From: Bdellovibrio sp. ZAP7
GTDB taxonomy: Bacteria; Bdellovibrionota; Bdellovibrionia; Bdellovibrionales; Bdellovibrionaceae
Reading direction: 5' to 3'
NCBI RefSeq assembly: GCF_006874645.1
Contig: NZ_CP030082.1
Location: 2,232,001 to 2,296,000 of the forward strand
DNA length: 64,000 nt
Part shown: positions 16,870 to 25,953 of the stretch, one piece after another
How positions within the stretch are numbered: the first letter of the stretch is position 1
Layout: each line of letters opens with the position of its first letter
Program-made: the position numbers and the translations under genes
The notes under the pieces: generated by a model
What the model saw: only the letters and a program-made list of their open reading frames with translations
What the model was told of the DNA's origin: nothing
Database searches by the model: none

Positions 16870-17609
16870 GTTTCCGCACCGAACGCTTCTAACGAGGAAT
16901 CATAGCGCAAAAAAACTTCATCAAAGGTGTCGCAATGTTCTTTTTTTAAAATCGCTTCAGGCTCTCCCTCAAGTAAGGTCTTGCCATCAAATAACAGATG
17001 CACATTTTCGCACTTATAAGCTTCATCCATATAAGACGTTGTCACCAATATCGTGATCTTTTCCTGCTCGCGCAGCTCATACAAGAGTTTCCAGAAATCA
17101 CGGCGACTTAAGGGATCGACACCATTCGTGGGCTCATCTAGGAATAAAACTTTCGGAGAAGCGAGCAAGGCACAGACCAAACCAAGCTTCTTATACATCC
17201 CCCCGGATAATTGGGACGCCAAACGTTCTTGAAAACGATCCAGGCGAGTCATCTCTAAAAGTTTACGACTGCGCTCTTGAAATTCTTCTTCATTTAACCC
17301 ATAAAGAGTTTTAAAAAATTCCAGATGTTCCTGAATACTGAGCTCACCGTACAGGCTTTGGGTTTGCGGCATGTAAGCAAGTTGATGACGTATTTTATCA
17401 AATGAAACGACCTGACCCTGGTGCAGATATTCAATTTGCCCCTGATCCGCTTTTAACAATCCCATCAGGTGACGCATTAAAGTTGTTTTGCCTGCGCCCT
17501 CGGGACCGATAATTCCATGAACCAAGCCATCCTCGAACTCCATATCGAGTCCTTTCAGGGCTTGGACCTTTTTCATTTTCTTATGAAGATCTTGGACTTT
17601 TATTTCCAT
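16866..17609 (-). CDS. ABC exporter ATPase, first nucleotide-binding subunit
   Basis: The 247-residue ATPase has Walker A GPEGAGKTTL, signature LSGGMYKK, Walker B VLFLDEPTNG and a switch region in VTTSYMDEAYK, where Ser replaces the usual switch His. That substitution, together with the altered signature of its partner, fits a pair with one full and one degenerate site. It overlaps the fusion-protein gene by 10 bases and the next ATPase by four. It corresponds to the N-terminal half of YbhF. Confidence 0.92.
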   Translation of the reverse strand: MEIKVQDLHKKMKKVQALKGLDMEFEDGLVHGIIGPEGAGKTTLMRHLMGLLKADQGQIEYLHQGQVVSFDKIRHQLAYMPQTQSLYGELSIQEHLEFFKTLYGLNEEEFQERSRKLLEMTRLDRFQERLASQLSGGMYKKLGLVCALLASPKVLFLDEPTNGVDPLSRRDFWKLLYELREQEKITILVTTSYMDEAYKCENVHLLFDGKTLLEGEPEAILKKEHCDTFDEVFLRYDSSLEAFGAET

Positions 17610-18325
17610 TCCAGAGTCATTCCGGGTTTCAGAATCCCCTCTTTATTGGCAAAGCGGATCTTAACCCCAAATACCAGGCGCGTTCGTTCATCACGGGTTT
17701 GGACATTTTTCGGAGTGAATTCAGCATCAGGATTAATAAACTCAATCACACCGGGAAACTTTTTATCGTCCATCTCAGGAAGAGTCGCTTCGACTTGTTG
17801 ATTGATTTTTAAAGAAGCAATTTCATCATGAGGTAGATAAAAATAAGCATACACCTCTTCCAAATTCCCGATGGTCACAAGCTTAGCGCCCGGATTCACC
17901 ATCTCGCCTTCTTCAAAATATTTAGTCAGAACAGTCCCTTTGAGTGGGGAAACTACCTCACACCAGCCCACACGGGTTTCTAAATCATCTTTTTTACTGC
18001 GAACTTGGTCATAAGATTCCGCCGAAATATTTCCACTCTTATAAAGGCTCGCACTTCGACGATAAGTGGATTTCGCAAGCTCATAGCTGATCTTGATATC
18101 TTCACATGAGAGGGAAACCAGCTTCTGCCCTTTTTCCACGATCATGCCTTCTTTAACGGGCAAGTGGCTGATGACGGCTTGAACTCGCAGAGGCACGTCC
18201 ACTTTGGTGACTTCAATGGTGCCGGCATAGCGGAAGCTTGTACGAAATAAATATTGGCGAACAAGGAAAGCGACCAGAATCAGAACGACGATGATGACGA
18301 CGGGAACGATCTTCTTTTTGCTCAT
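17600..18325 (-). CDS. HlyD-type membrane fusion protein (YbhG-like) of the ABC exporter
   Basis: The 241-residue protein starts with an inner-membrane anchor (KKKIVPVVIIVVLILVAFL), then a lipoyl-like half-motif (VQAVISHLPVKEGMIVEKGQ), a short helical hairpin (LAKSTYRRSASLYKSGNISA) and the second half-motif (VVSPLKGTVLTKYFEEGEMV), followed by a beta-barrel part. It bridges the inner-membrane exporter to an outer-membrane channel; no TolC gene is nearby, so a shared one is probably used. It is first in the operon, so the promoter should lie at about 18326-18370. Confidence 0.92.
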   Translation of the reverse strand: MSKKKIVPVVIIVVLILVAFLVRQYLFRTSFRYAGTIEVTKVDVPLRVQAVISHLPVKEGMIVEKGQKLVSLSCEDIKISYELAKSTYRRSASLYKSGNISAESYDQVRSKKDDLETRVGWCEVVSPLKGTVLTKYFEEGEMVNPGAKLVTIGNLEEVYAYFYLPHDEIASLKINQQVEATLPEMDDKKFPGVIEFINPDAEFTPKNVQTRDERTRLVFGVKIRFANKEGILKPGMTLEWK

Positions 18326-18370
18326 GCTTAAAAGGCTAGCACCAAACTATGCAAACACAATCGTGAAAAT

Positions 18371-18399
18371 AAAAAAAAGCCGATGTTACAAACATCGGC
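18371..18399 (-). terminator. Intrinsic terminator of the metallopeptidase gene
   Basis: GCCGATGTT (18379-18387) and AACATCGGC (18391-18399) form a 9-bp stem with a three-base loop; eight A's to the left give the U-tract on the minus strand. Confidence 0.9.
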
Positions 18400-18429
18400 T
18401 TCTTTATTCTAATTTACTCTAAGAGTTAA

Positions 18430-19323
18430 TTAGTTATTGCCTGGAAAGAACCAGCAAAGAGGTCTTGTACCTACAGCGTCACGAGGAGCGTAGCAAGAGC
18501 CTTGTTTGTAGTCTGTGTCAGACAAACGATCGTTGATCGCAACTGGGCACAAAGCACCTTGGAAATATGTATCCAAGCGGCATTGAGTTTTAGGGTGAGA
18601 GTCGTCAGTACGACGAACAACAGTTTTATCTGGAGTGTCGAACTTAGGAGCTACTTTATCTTTAGAAAGATCCATGAATAGGTTAGCTACTTGCTGACCA
18701 GCTTCAGAGATTCTTTGGCAGATAAGTTGGTCTGCTGTGTTGTGGTATTGAGTTTCGCAAGCTGCTTTAGCAACTGGATCGATAGTCAAACCAGCTACGA
18801 TAGCTGCGTTGTCGTCTTCAGCGAAGAACAAACGAAGACATTTCAAAGATGCGAAATAGTCAGAAGCACCTTCGTTAGATGCCCATGCACCACCGTACCA
18901 AGAATCGATTTTAGGCGCGCCAGCATTGTGGTGACCCATTTCGTGGCAGGCAACCAAAGCCATACCTTCTACACCGATAGTTTTATGACGAGCCAAACCA
19001 CCGTACATATTAAGGATACGAGTGTTGCCTTGGCGTTGAGCTGAAGCATTCACAGTACCATCTGTCCATAGACGGTTGATTTTCAATTTGTCACCAGCAG
19101 CAGTGATTTCTGGTGTATAGATTTTCTCCATACGATCCATAACCATCATGAACTGCTCTTGTGTGATCCCGCCGGTTTGGAACAAACCTACTGGAATATA
19201 CATAGAGTTCTCTGGTACGAACCCGTGGCAACCTTCTTCTGTGCGTTCTGTGTTGAATGTGAAACCTACTGTTGCGATCAATGCAACTACGGCCAATCCA
19301 CGACGTAGCGTTGTATTTGTCAT
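18430..19323 (-). CDS. Exported HExxH metallopeptidase-like protein
   Basis: AGGAGGGG lies eight bases before the ATG. The 297-residue protein begins with an N-terminal hydrophobic segment (about 8-22) that may be a signal or anchor. The zinc motif VACHEMGHH supplies His127, Glu128 and His131; NEGASDYFA follows 20 residues later, with Glu151 the likely third ligand, the gluzincin arrangement. About eight Cys residues in the C-terminal half suggest disulphides, and RDAVGTRPLCWFFPGNN ends the chain. The target is unknown. A secreted protease suits a predatory lifestyle, but that is inference. It is monocistronic with its own terminator. Confidence 0.8.
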   Translation of the reverse strand: MTNTTLRRGLAVVALIATVGFTFNTERTEEGCHGFVPENSMYIPVGLFQTGGITQEQFMMVMDRMEKIYTPEITAAGDKLKINRLWTDGTVNASAQRQGNTRILNMYGGLARHKTIGVEGMALVACHEMGHHNAGAPKIDSWYGGAWASNEGASDYFASLKCLRLFFAEDDNAAIVAGLTIDPVAKAACETQYHNTADQLICQRISEAGQQVANLFMDLSKDKVAPKFDTPDKTVVRRTDDSHPKTQCRLDTYFQGALCPVAINDRLSDTDYKQGSCYAPRDAVGTRPLCWFFPGNN

Positions 19324-19555
19324 GACTACTTCCCCTCCTTGAGTCTAGACGTTGGAAAAATGCTACCCTTAAGTCGCGGACAATTACAAATATAAAACTT
19401 TAGTCCTGTCGCATAGCAATAAAAAAGACACCACCCCCTGCGGAGATCGAGTCCTGTTTTTCGAGGACATTCACGAGAACTTTGACCTCACTAAAATGCG
19501 AGTAAAGAAATTGGTAAAATACTTCGATAAAGAAACCAACAAGGGAGTCTTGTTT

Positions 19556-21220
19556 ATGAACGGTTTGAAATCGTGGTTTCGTGGCATTCGTGGAAAATTA
19601 TTGTTCTCTGCCTGTCTGCCTGTTGTTGCATTCACTATGATGACCTTTGTGGCGTTACGTAGCACCAATAAGCTGGGCGATATGCTTAATACTGCCTATA
19701 CAGATATCGTTCCCAATATGGATGCCTTGGGACAACTTGCGATGCAACGTGCCCGTGTGGGTTACTTCTTTTGGGCTGCGGTAGGTTTGCACGGTGAATC
19801 CCGTACTAAGTTCATCAAAAAGACTGAAGACGCATGGCAAGACTTCAAAGAAGCTCAAGAATACTACGAGAAAACTCCATTTGGTGAAGTTGAAGGCAAA
19901 AACTATCAAATCGTAAAAGACAATAAAGCAACATTTTATAAAGTAACTGAAGCCCTAACGGAAGCCCTTCGTAAAGACACTCCGGAAGTGGACGAAAAAG
20001 TTCGCGCCTCATTAAATGGTGGCGAATGGCACTTATTAGCTCTGCAAGTTCAAAAAATGTCAGAGCAGAACTTTAAATATTACCAAGAGACGGCAACTGA
20101 ACAAAATGCTCAACAAGTAAAAGATCGCAAAGCTCTGACAGAAATGTTGATCTTAATTGCGGCGATGAGTGTCTTTGCTCTTTTCGGTATCTTAATGTGG
20201 ATCGCTTACAAGGTTTCTAACACTGTCAGCAGCATTGCAAATAAACTGACGGATTCTGGAAACCAAGTTTCTTCAGCAATCACTCAGCTTTCTGTGGCGG
20301 GTCAAACTCTTTCCACGGCGTCTACTGAATCTGCAGCGTCTTTGGAAGAGACAGTTGCTTCCCTAGAAGAGATGTCTTCGATGGTTAAAATGAATTCTGA
20401 TAACGCCAAACAAGCGGCGACTTTATCTCAGTCCTCAAAAGATTCTGCAGAGGAAGGTCAACGCGAAATGGCTGCTTTGATTCAATCGATGCAGGGTATT
20501 TCTCAATCTTCCAAGAAAATCGAAGAGATCATCAATGTAATCGACGATATCGCCTTCCAAACGAATCTTTTGGCACTGAATGCAGCGGTTGAAGCGGCTC
20601 GTGCGGGTGAACAGGGTAAAGGGTTCGCCGTGGTTGCTGAAGCCGTGCGCACTTTGGCGCAACGTTCCGCAGTTGCAGCGAAAGACATCTCGACACTTAT
20701 TAAAGACAGCGTTGAGCAAGTTGAAACCGGTGCAAAAGTCGCCGACCGTTCTGCTGAAGTTTTAAACACAATTGTGACTTCCGTTAAAAAGGTTTCAGAC
20801 CTTAACAATGAAATCTCGGCAGCAAGTACCGAGCAAACAACTGGTATCTCTCAGATTTCTCAGGCCATGAATCAATTGGATGCGGGCGTTCAAGGCAATG
20901 CGGCTTCCTCTGAGGAAATCGCTGCATCATCTGAAGAAATCTCGGCTCAAGCCGATCTTATGAGTAAATTGGTTGCTGACTTAAACCTTGTGGTGACTGG
21001 GAACAGTGAAACTCAGGTGGAGCGCTCGGCTGCATCAGCCGCTCCACAAAGAAATGCAAGCGGTGGGAAAGTCGTGCAATTTAAAACAAAGCCGGCACCG
21101 ACCGCTAAAGCAGCAAAGTCCCCTGCCCCTAAAAAAGCACAAGGCGGCGCAGCAGCCGATATGATCCCTTTTGACGATGAAGGTCCACGGGGCAAAGTCG
21201 GCACTACGGACGGCTTTTAA
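19556..21220 (+). CDS. Methyl-accepting chemotaxis protein without a clear HAMP domain
   Basis: I start at the ATG at 19556 (GGGAG upstream), which puts MNGLKSWFRGIRGKLLF before the first transmembrane helix; a 20-codon upstream extension lacks a site. Residues about 40-185 form a four-helix-bundle-like sensor. A second helix (LILIAAMSVFALFGILMWIAY) leads almost directly into the coiled coil with no recognisable HAMP. The signalling tip is intact: AFQTNLLALNAAVEAARAGE, then GKGFAVVAEAVRTLAQRS. A flexible Ala/Lys/Pro tail ends DDEGPRGKVGTTDGF. It signals to CheA/CheW at the inner membrane. The ligand is unknown. Confidence 0.95.
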   Translation: MNGLKSWFRGIRGKLLFSACLPVVAFTMMTFVALRSTNKLGDMLNTAYTDIVPNMDALGQLAMQRARVGYFFWAAVGLHGESRTKFIKKTEDAWQDFKEAQEYYEKTPFGEVEGKNYQIVKDNKATFYKVTEALTEALRKDTPEVDEKVRASLNGGEWHLLALQVQKMSEQNFKYYQETATEQNAQQVKDRKALTEMLILIAAMSVFALFGILMWIAYKVSNTVSSIANKLTDSGNQVSSAITQLSVAGQTLSTASTESAASLEETVASLEEMSSMVKMNSDNAKQAATLSQSSKDSAEEGQREMAALIQSMQGISQSSKKIEEIINVIDDIAFQTNLLALNAAVEAARAGEQGKGFAVVAEAVRTLAQRSAVAAKDISTLIKDSVEQVETGAKVADRSAEVLNTIVTSVKKVSDLNNEISAASTEQTTGISQISQAMNQLDAGVQGNAASSEEIAASSEEISAQADLMSKLVADLNLVVTGNSETQVERSAASAAPQRNASGGKVVQFKTKPAPTAKAAKSPAPKKAQGGAAADMIPFDDEGPRGKVGTTDGF

Positions 21221-21262
21221 TCCGTTGCAGTATTTCTAGATTTCGGGCTATCTTTACGGGGC

Positions 21263-22399
21263 ATGAAAATTCCATTTAACCTGCCCCCGCATAGCCACAA
21301 TGAAGAGAAATATATTTCTCAAGCCATCGCCAATCGTAAATTATCTGGCGAAGGTGTATTTAATAAAAAAGTCGTTGAGTGGTTTAAAAATCATCTAAAA
21401 TGTGAAATGGCCGTCATCACTCCAAGCTGTACTTCTGCTTTGGAAATGGCGATGGTTCTTGCAAACATCGGCCCGGGTGACGAAGTCATCTTGCCTTCTT
21501 ATACATTTACTTCCACAGCTAACGTTATTGCCCTTTATGGTGCTACTCCTGTTTTCGTTGATATTGATCCGAAGACTATGAATATGGATGTGGCGGCTAT
21601 GGAAAAAGCAATCACTCCCAAAACCAAAGCAGTTATGCCCGTTCATTATGCTGGTATTTCCTGCGAAATGGATCGCATTATGGCTTTATCAGAAAAGCAT
21701 GGTTTCATCGTCGTGGCCGATGCCGCTCAAGCGATCTTCTCTAATTATAAGGGAAAACCTACGGGAGCCTGGGGTCACATGGCCGCTTACAGCTTTCACG
21801 AAACGAAAAACATCGTTTGCGGCGAAGGTGGTGCTTTAGTTATTAATGATAAACGTTTCGTTGAGCGCGCTGAAGTCGTGCGCGACAAAGGCACGAATCG
21901 TCAGCAATTCTTAAATGGTCAGGTGGATAAATACACGTGGCAGGATAAGGGTTCTTCGTACCTGCAATCTGAACTGGCCGTCGCTTTCTTATTTGCCCAA
22001 TTGGAAGAGGGTGAAAAAATCACTTCTCACCGCGTGGCGCACTGGAATCAGTATCATCAAGGTTTTGCTGATTTGGAAAAACAAGGGCATTTGGCTCGCA
22101 TGCAAGTTCCCGGCGATTGCCAAACGAATGCGCATATCTACTACTTCTTGTGCAAAAACCCTGAAGAGCGCGCAAAACTTTGGTCTTTCCTTAAAGAAAA
22201 AGATATTCAGTCAACAACTCACTACGTACCACTTCACTCGGCTCCAGCCGGTCTTAAATATGGCCGGGTTGCGGGTTCCATGAAGGTGACGGATGATTTA
22301 GCGAATCGCCTGCTGCGTATGCCGATGTACGAAGATCTTAAAAAAGAAGAAATAGCTTTTGTGATCAATCAAGTTCACGAATTCTATAAAAACCAATAG
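21263..22399 (+). CDS. wecE: dTDP-4-amino-4,6-dideoxygalactose transaminase (WecE/RffA)
   Basis: The 378-residue protein matches the DegT/DnrJ/EryC1/StrS aminotransferases and especially WecE/RffA: PFNLPPHSHNEEKYI, GDEVILPSYTFTSTANV, PVHYAGISCEMD, and SFHETKN, whose Lys carries PLP. RDKGTNRQQFLNGQVDKYTW is nearly diagnostic of RffA. It makes dTDP-Fuc4N from the 4-keto sugar for surface polysaccharide. It follows the chemoreceptor by 42 bases and is followed 12 bases later by a glycosyltransferase, likely its pathway partner. The other dTDP-sugar genes are not in the window. Confidence 0.92.
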   Translation: MKIPFNLPPHSHNEEKYISQAIANRKLSGEGVFNKKVVEWFKNHLKCEMAVITPSCTSALEMAMVLANIGPGDEVILPSYTFTSTANVIALYGATPVFVDIDPKTMNMDVAAMEKAITPKTKAVMPVHYAGISCEMDRIMALSEKHGFIVVADAAQAIFSNYKGKPTGAWGHMAAYSFHETKNIVCGEGGALVINDKRFVERAEVVRDKGTNRQQFLNGQVDKYTWQDKGSSYLQSELAVAFLFAQLEEGEKITSHRVAHWNQYHQGFADLEKQGHLARMQVPGDCQTNAHIYYFLCKNPEERAKLWSFLKEKDIQSTTHYVPLHSAPAGLKYGRVAGSMKVTDDLANRLLRMPMYEDLKKEEIAFVINQVHEFYKNQ

Positions 22400-22411
22400 G
22401 ATCTTTTGACC

Positions 22412-23563
22412 ATGAAACCAGTCCGACTTCTGCATGCAATACATTCTTTTTCATGGGGCGGACTGGAGCTTTACTCGACAGAACTTATTATTAAACTTCA
22501 GGCAACCCATGTTGAACAATGGGTGATGTGCTTTGAAGGATCGCGTATTGCTAAGGAATTAAAATCCGCCGGCGTGCGCACGATTGAAACAACTGGTAAA
22601 AAGATTTCCAAAATAGATGAAGCCGGTCTGATTCGCGGAGCTATTCGCAAACACGATATCACTCACCTGCACTCCCATACTCGAATCGATATGTGGGCCG
22701 CATGTGTGGCTCGCTGGTTTAATAGCGACATCAAACACGTTTACAATCTGTATATGAATGCCATTCCTAAGCGGGATTTCGTGCACAGAGCTTTATTTCG
22801 CCGCGTGGATGCCCTTTGCAGTTCTTCTGAAGACATCTTGAAGGACGTTAAAAAGAACTTTCCGATGGATCCATCAAAGTTAAAACTAGTTCGTTATGGG
22901 CGCGATACGGATAAGTTCGTTCCCTCCCCGGCACTTCGTGAACAAATTCGCGAAAAGTTTGCGGTTCAAAAAGATCAAATGGTGATCGGAACACTTTGCC
23001 GCATCGATGCGGGCAAGGGCGTTCGCGAACTGGTGGAGTCTTTGGATTATCTGCCTGATGAAGATCTTAAAAAGGTACAAATCTGGGTTATTGGAGATCG
23101 CACAGTTTTAGGCCAAAGCGATAAGGGCGAAGTCATTTACGAACCGGATTCTCAGGCTTTATATGATTGGATGCTGGCTCGAGCTGGATCTGAGCGCTTG
23201 AAAAATCACTTGCACCATATTTCTTTTCAGCGCGAGTACATTCCCTATATTGATGCTTTGGATATCTTTGCCCTGGCATCTTATAACGAAACTTATTCTT
23301 TAAGTGTGATTGATGCGATGATGATGGGAAAACCTGTGATCGGCACTAATGCGGGTGGAACTCCTGAACAAGTCGGCGGCAGCGAGCGTGGAGTTTTAGC
23401 AGAACCACGCTCTGGCCAGTCCTTGGCAGACTGTATTCGCTATTACCTTATGCATCCGGATAAAGCGCAAAAACACGGTGAAAAAGGCCGTGACTGGGCT
23501 TTGCACAACCATAACTGGCCGAACACTTTGAAACATTTCACTGAGCTTTATCAGAAGCTTTAG
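22412..23563 (+). CDS. Family 4-type glycosyltransferase
   Basis: I choose the ATG at 22412 rather than the TTG six bases before it, because AGGA is 10 bases upstream and the protein then begins MKPVRLLHAIHSFSWGGLELYS. It has the GT-B fold: an N-terminal half with GGLE near the start, a linker, then GTLCRIDAGKGVRELVES, and the donor-site motif ALASYNETYSLSVIDAMMMGKPVIGTNAGGTPE. It has 383 residues and no membrane segment. With WecE just upstream it probably adds a sugar in O-antigen or other surface glycan synthesis; the donor is unknown. Confidence 0.9.
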   Translation: MKPVRLLHAIHSFSWGGLELYSTELIIKLQATHVEQWVMCFEGSRIAKELKSAGVRTIETTGKKISKIDEAGLIRGAIRKHDITHLHSHTRIDMWAACVARWFNSDIKHVYNLYMNAIPKRDFVHRALFRRVDALCSSSEDILKDVKKNFPMDPSKLKLVRYGRDTDKFVPSPALREQIREKFAVQKDQMVIGTLCRIDAGKGVRELVESLDYLPDEDLKKVQIWVIGDRTVLGQSDKGEVIYEPDSQALYDWMLARAGSERLKNHLHHISFQREYIPYIDALDIFALASYNETYSLSVIDAMMMGKPVIGTNAGGTPEQVGGSERGVLAEPRSGQSLADCIRYYLMHPDKAQKHGEKGRDWALHNHNWPNTLKHFTELYQKL

Positions 23564-23701
23564 TTTCAAATGATTTAGGCTTTAAAAAAGTCCTATCAAG
23601 TATTCTGCATTCAGAACTTCGATTGCGACAGATCATATCGTCACAATCATGGGGCAAAAAAACTGCCCTACAGGTCAACGCCCGCCCGCCCCAAACGCAG
23701 C

Positions 23702-23741
23702 GCGGAACCGCAGCGGAAATGAAAATGACAAGTTTGAACGC
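23702..23741. repeat. Intergenic repeat family B, copy 1
   Basis: The 40-base unit begins GCGGAACCGCAGCGGAAATG and ends AGTTTGAACGC. It matches the copy at 25896-25935 at 39 of 40 positions, and its first 15 bases recur in reverse orientation in family A (31487, 41867). The remaining bases between 23564 and 23806 hold no gene. Confidence 0.95.
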
Positions 23742-23806
23742 AAACAGGAAGTCTAAACATTTTTGAACAGGCTTAGAATTAAAGTAAGGGGTTTATTTCA
23801 ATCGAA

Positions 23807-24142
23807 TTACTTCTTCAAATCAATTCGATCAACATATTTCCAAACAATTTTCTCTCCTGCTTCAGGAATAAGTTTGCTCTCTTCATGATATGCAACCTTC
23901 AAAACCTTCCCTTTGTAGGAGTCTTGATTTTTTGCAAGCTCATTACAATCAATTCCTTTAACTAAGGACTTCGGAAGATCTGAACACACTAGTGAAACCC
24001 TCTCGTCCTTTGGAACTTTTAAAATAAGGTGAATGTAATCACCCGACTCAACCTTCTCAAAGGCACCTTCAACGGTCATCACTTTGGTGTTAGAAGCAAA
24101 AGCAAATGTAGAAATAATCAAGGATGCAATTAGTGTTGTCAT
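23807..24142 (-). CDS. Small exported protein of unknown function
   Basis: The 111-residue protein has a signal peptide (TTLIASLIISTFAFA-SN). The mature part, VMTVEGAFEKVESGDYIHLIL, then VSLVCSDLP and GIDCNELAKN, looks like a small beta-rich domain with one disulphide, somewhat like an OB fold. No family is recognised. It converges on the glycosyltransferase gene across a 240-base gap with repeat B. Confidence 0.75.
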   Translation of the reverse strand: MTTLIASLIISTFAFASNTKVMTVEGAFEKVESGDYIHLILKVPKDERVSLVCSDLPKSLVKGIDCNELAKNQDSYKGKVLKVAYHEESKLIPEAGEKIVWKYVDRIDLKK

Positions 24143-24245
24143 ACCGACAATATGATCAAGTCATTAAGATACAGTCAACAATCTAAAGATTCATGACTAT
24201 TCCGCGTATCGAAGGTGTTTTTGGTGAACACACCAGTCTGGAAAT

Positions 24246-25748
24246 TTAGTTAGGAAAAAAATTACGCATCACCGAGTCGGGAGCCATAACTTTATCGAAA
24301 TATATATAGGAAGATACGGGACTTCCGTGCCAATTAAGACTTGAATCTTTTGTTGCCGGAATTGATGAGTTCAACATATGAATCATGCCTTGATCAACAC
24401 TTGCAACCTCACCTGTCGATCCGTATAATGCCCCAGTCGATCCTAGCACCATATCTAGCCTCATCGAATTTAGTCTTTTATCAAAAGCATCCTTTTCGAA
24501 GATGTCATTCGGGTCACGCGTAGCAGTTACATACAACATTTGATACGCCTTTTCCGCTGTAAATGCAGCGTAGGCAGCGTCTTTACGTGATAGGCCTTCT
24601 TCGTCTGTAAGACGATGAGCGAAGTAGGCCGTTAACCAAAAATGGTAATTCTTTCCGTTATCACAGGAGAACTTCATTCCCTTGGGGTACGAGTATCTAC
24701 CCGTTTCTCCATTTTCAGAAAGCAGGTCTAATACTGGTGTAGCTCGAGAAATTGCAGAAAGCGCGGCGATAGACTTGTCAGAAGTGGTGCGCCCCACTAG
24801 TTGCTGAAGACGGTTGGATAAATTTGGTCCTGCGGTTGCGATGAGTCCGACTGCATCCCAAGCATTCTTTTTAGCTTCAGCATCTGTACAGCCATTTTCT
24901 TTGAACGACTGATAGAGATCATCAAAAAAATGGTTTTCCCCTGTTTTCTTTTGCTCGACCATCGAGATCATTTTTTTTGCAGCGGCGACTATTCCTTTTT
25001 CGAATTTCTTATCTGTCAAAGCCTTCAGCATCACTTCGGGGAGTGAGATATCGTCCGCTTTCATCCAATCAACTACTTTACTAAGTCCTTCACCGCATTT
25101 ACCCGGCAAGCCATTTTTAGCGGCAATGCAAAGTCCGTTCGTCGCCAATGAAGATACCGCCTTGTTTGAAATGAACTGAGTACTACTTTTTTCTTTGTCC
25201 TTTGAGAGCTCACGGAGATATTTAGCGTTATCCATATTATTAACAGGGTTCAAATGTTTTTTTCCATCCAACACATTCTTGATGTCGCTGATATTCAGCT
25301 CATCATCTGCCAAAAAATACCCCTTTTGATAATAGTACATTCTTGTCTCAAGGTTTTTTGGAACTGAATATGCCCAGGCGCTAGTACTTGCCTCTGGTAA
25401 ACCATGCAGCCAGTTTTCATCTTCGAATGGCACTTCAATGCCAGCATCTATTTTCTTTTTAACCCGCAAGGAACGCGGCATTTCGCGAGTTCCCAATTGG
25501 TCGCAAGTTTCCTTGATATTATCTGTCATTAATTTTTTTTGAATATAGAATGCGTCGTCTCTAGTTCTAATGTAAGCATCAGTTTTTTTAAATTCGAGGC
25601 ACGCAGGATAGCTCGGGCCAGTTCGTAAAACACAATCTCCCGATTCGGCATCGTATTTATAATCTGGCCCCATCATTGCGATGCAATTGGGCGGACTTGC
25701 GAATGTAGAAAATGGCGCAAGTAGAAACGTGATGAAAATGAACTTCAT
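24246..25748 (-). CDS. Large exported protein of unknown function
   Basis: The 500-residue product begins MKFIFITFLLAPFSTFASPP, a clear signal peptide. About eight Cys residues follow (NCIAM, GDCVL, PACLEF, ETCDQLG, GLCIAA, GKCGEG, NGCTD, FSCDN), suggesting disulphides in the periplasm or outside. The middle is helical; FWLTAYFAHRLTDEEGLSRKDAAYAAFTAEKAYQM near 370-410 is its most distinctive patch. I see no catalytic motif I know. It is monocistronic. Family and role are unknown. Confidence 0.85.
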   Translation of the reverse strand: MKFIFITFLLAPFSTFASPPNCIAMMGPDYKYDAESGDCVLRTGPSYPACLEFKKTDAYIRTRDDAFYIQKKLMTDNIKETCDQLGTREMPRSLRVKKKIDAGIEVPFEDENWLHGLPEASTSAWAYSVPKNLETRMYYYQKGYFLADDELNISDIKNVLDGKKHLNPVNNMDNAKYLRELSKDKEKSSTQFISNKAVSSLATNGLCIAAKNGLPGKCGEGLSKVVDWMKADDISLPEVMLKALTDKKFEKGIVAAAKKMISMVEQKKTGENHFFDDLYQSFKENGCTDAEAKKNAWDAVGLIATAGPNLSNRLQQLVGRTTSDKSIAALSAISRATPVLDLLSENGETGRYSYPKGMKFSCDNGKNYHFWLTAYFAHRLTDEEGLSRKDAAYAAFTAEKAYQMLYVTATRDPNDIFEKDAFDKRLNSMRLDMVLGSTGALYGSTGEVASVDQGMIHMLNSSIPATKDSSLNWHGSPVSSYIYFDKVMAPDSVMRNFFPN

Positions 25749-25895
25749 TAGTCTATTCTATCCGCGGGGATCAAATATGCTAAATTAAATACCATAACGT
25801 AAGAACGCACGCACCTTTGTCTAGGTCCCTCGCCACATGCTGGCAGTTAGGAAACATTTACGAACCATGACAACCCAAGCAGCTGACAACACGCT

Positions 25896-25935
25896 GCGGA
25901 ATCGCAGCGGAAATGAAAATGACAAGTTTGAACGC
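25896..25935. repeat. Intergenic repeat family B, copy 2
   Basis: This copy differs from 23702-23741 at one base (GCGGAATCGCAGCGG). It lies 19 bases beyond the stop of feoB. The rest of 25749-25953 shows no gene. Confidence 0.95.
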
Positions 25936-25953
25936 GCACTGAAATTACGAAAA

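Noticed and set aside
19385-19420. Sigma-28 type promoter before the chemoreceptor gene
   Set aside because: TAAA is present but the -10 element (GCATAGCA) is too far from GCCGATAA.
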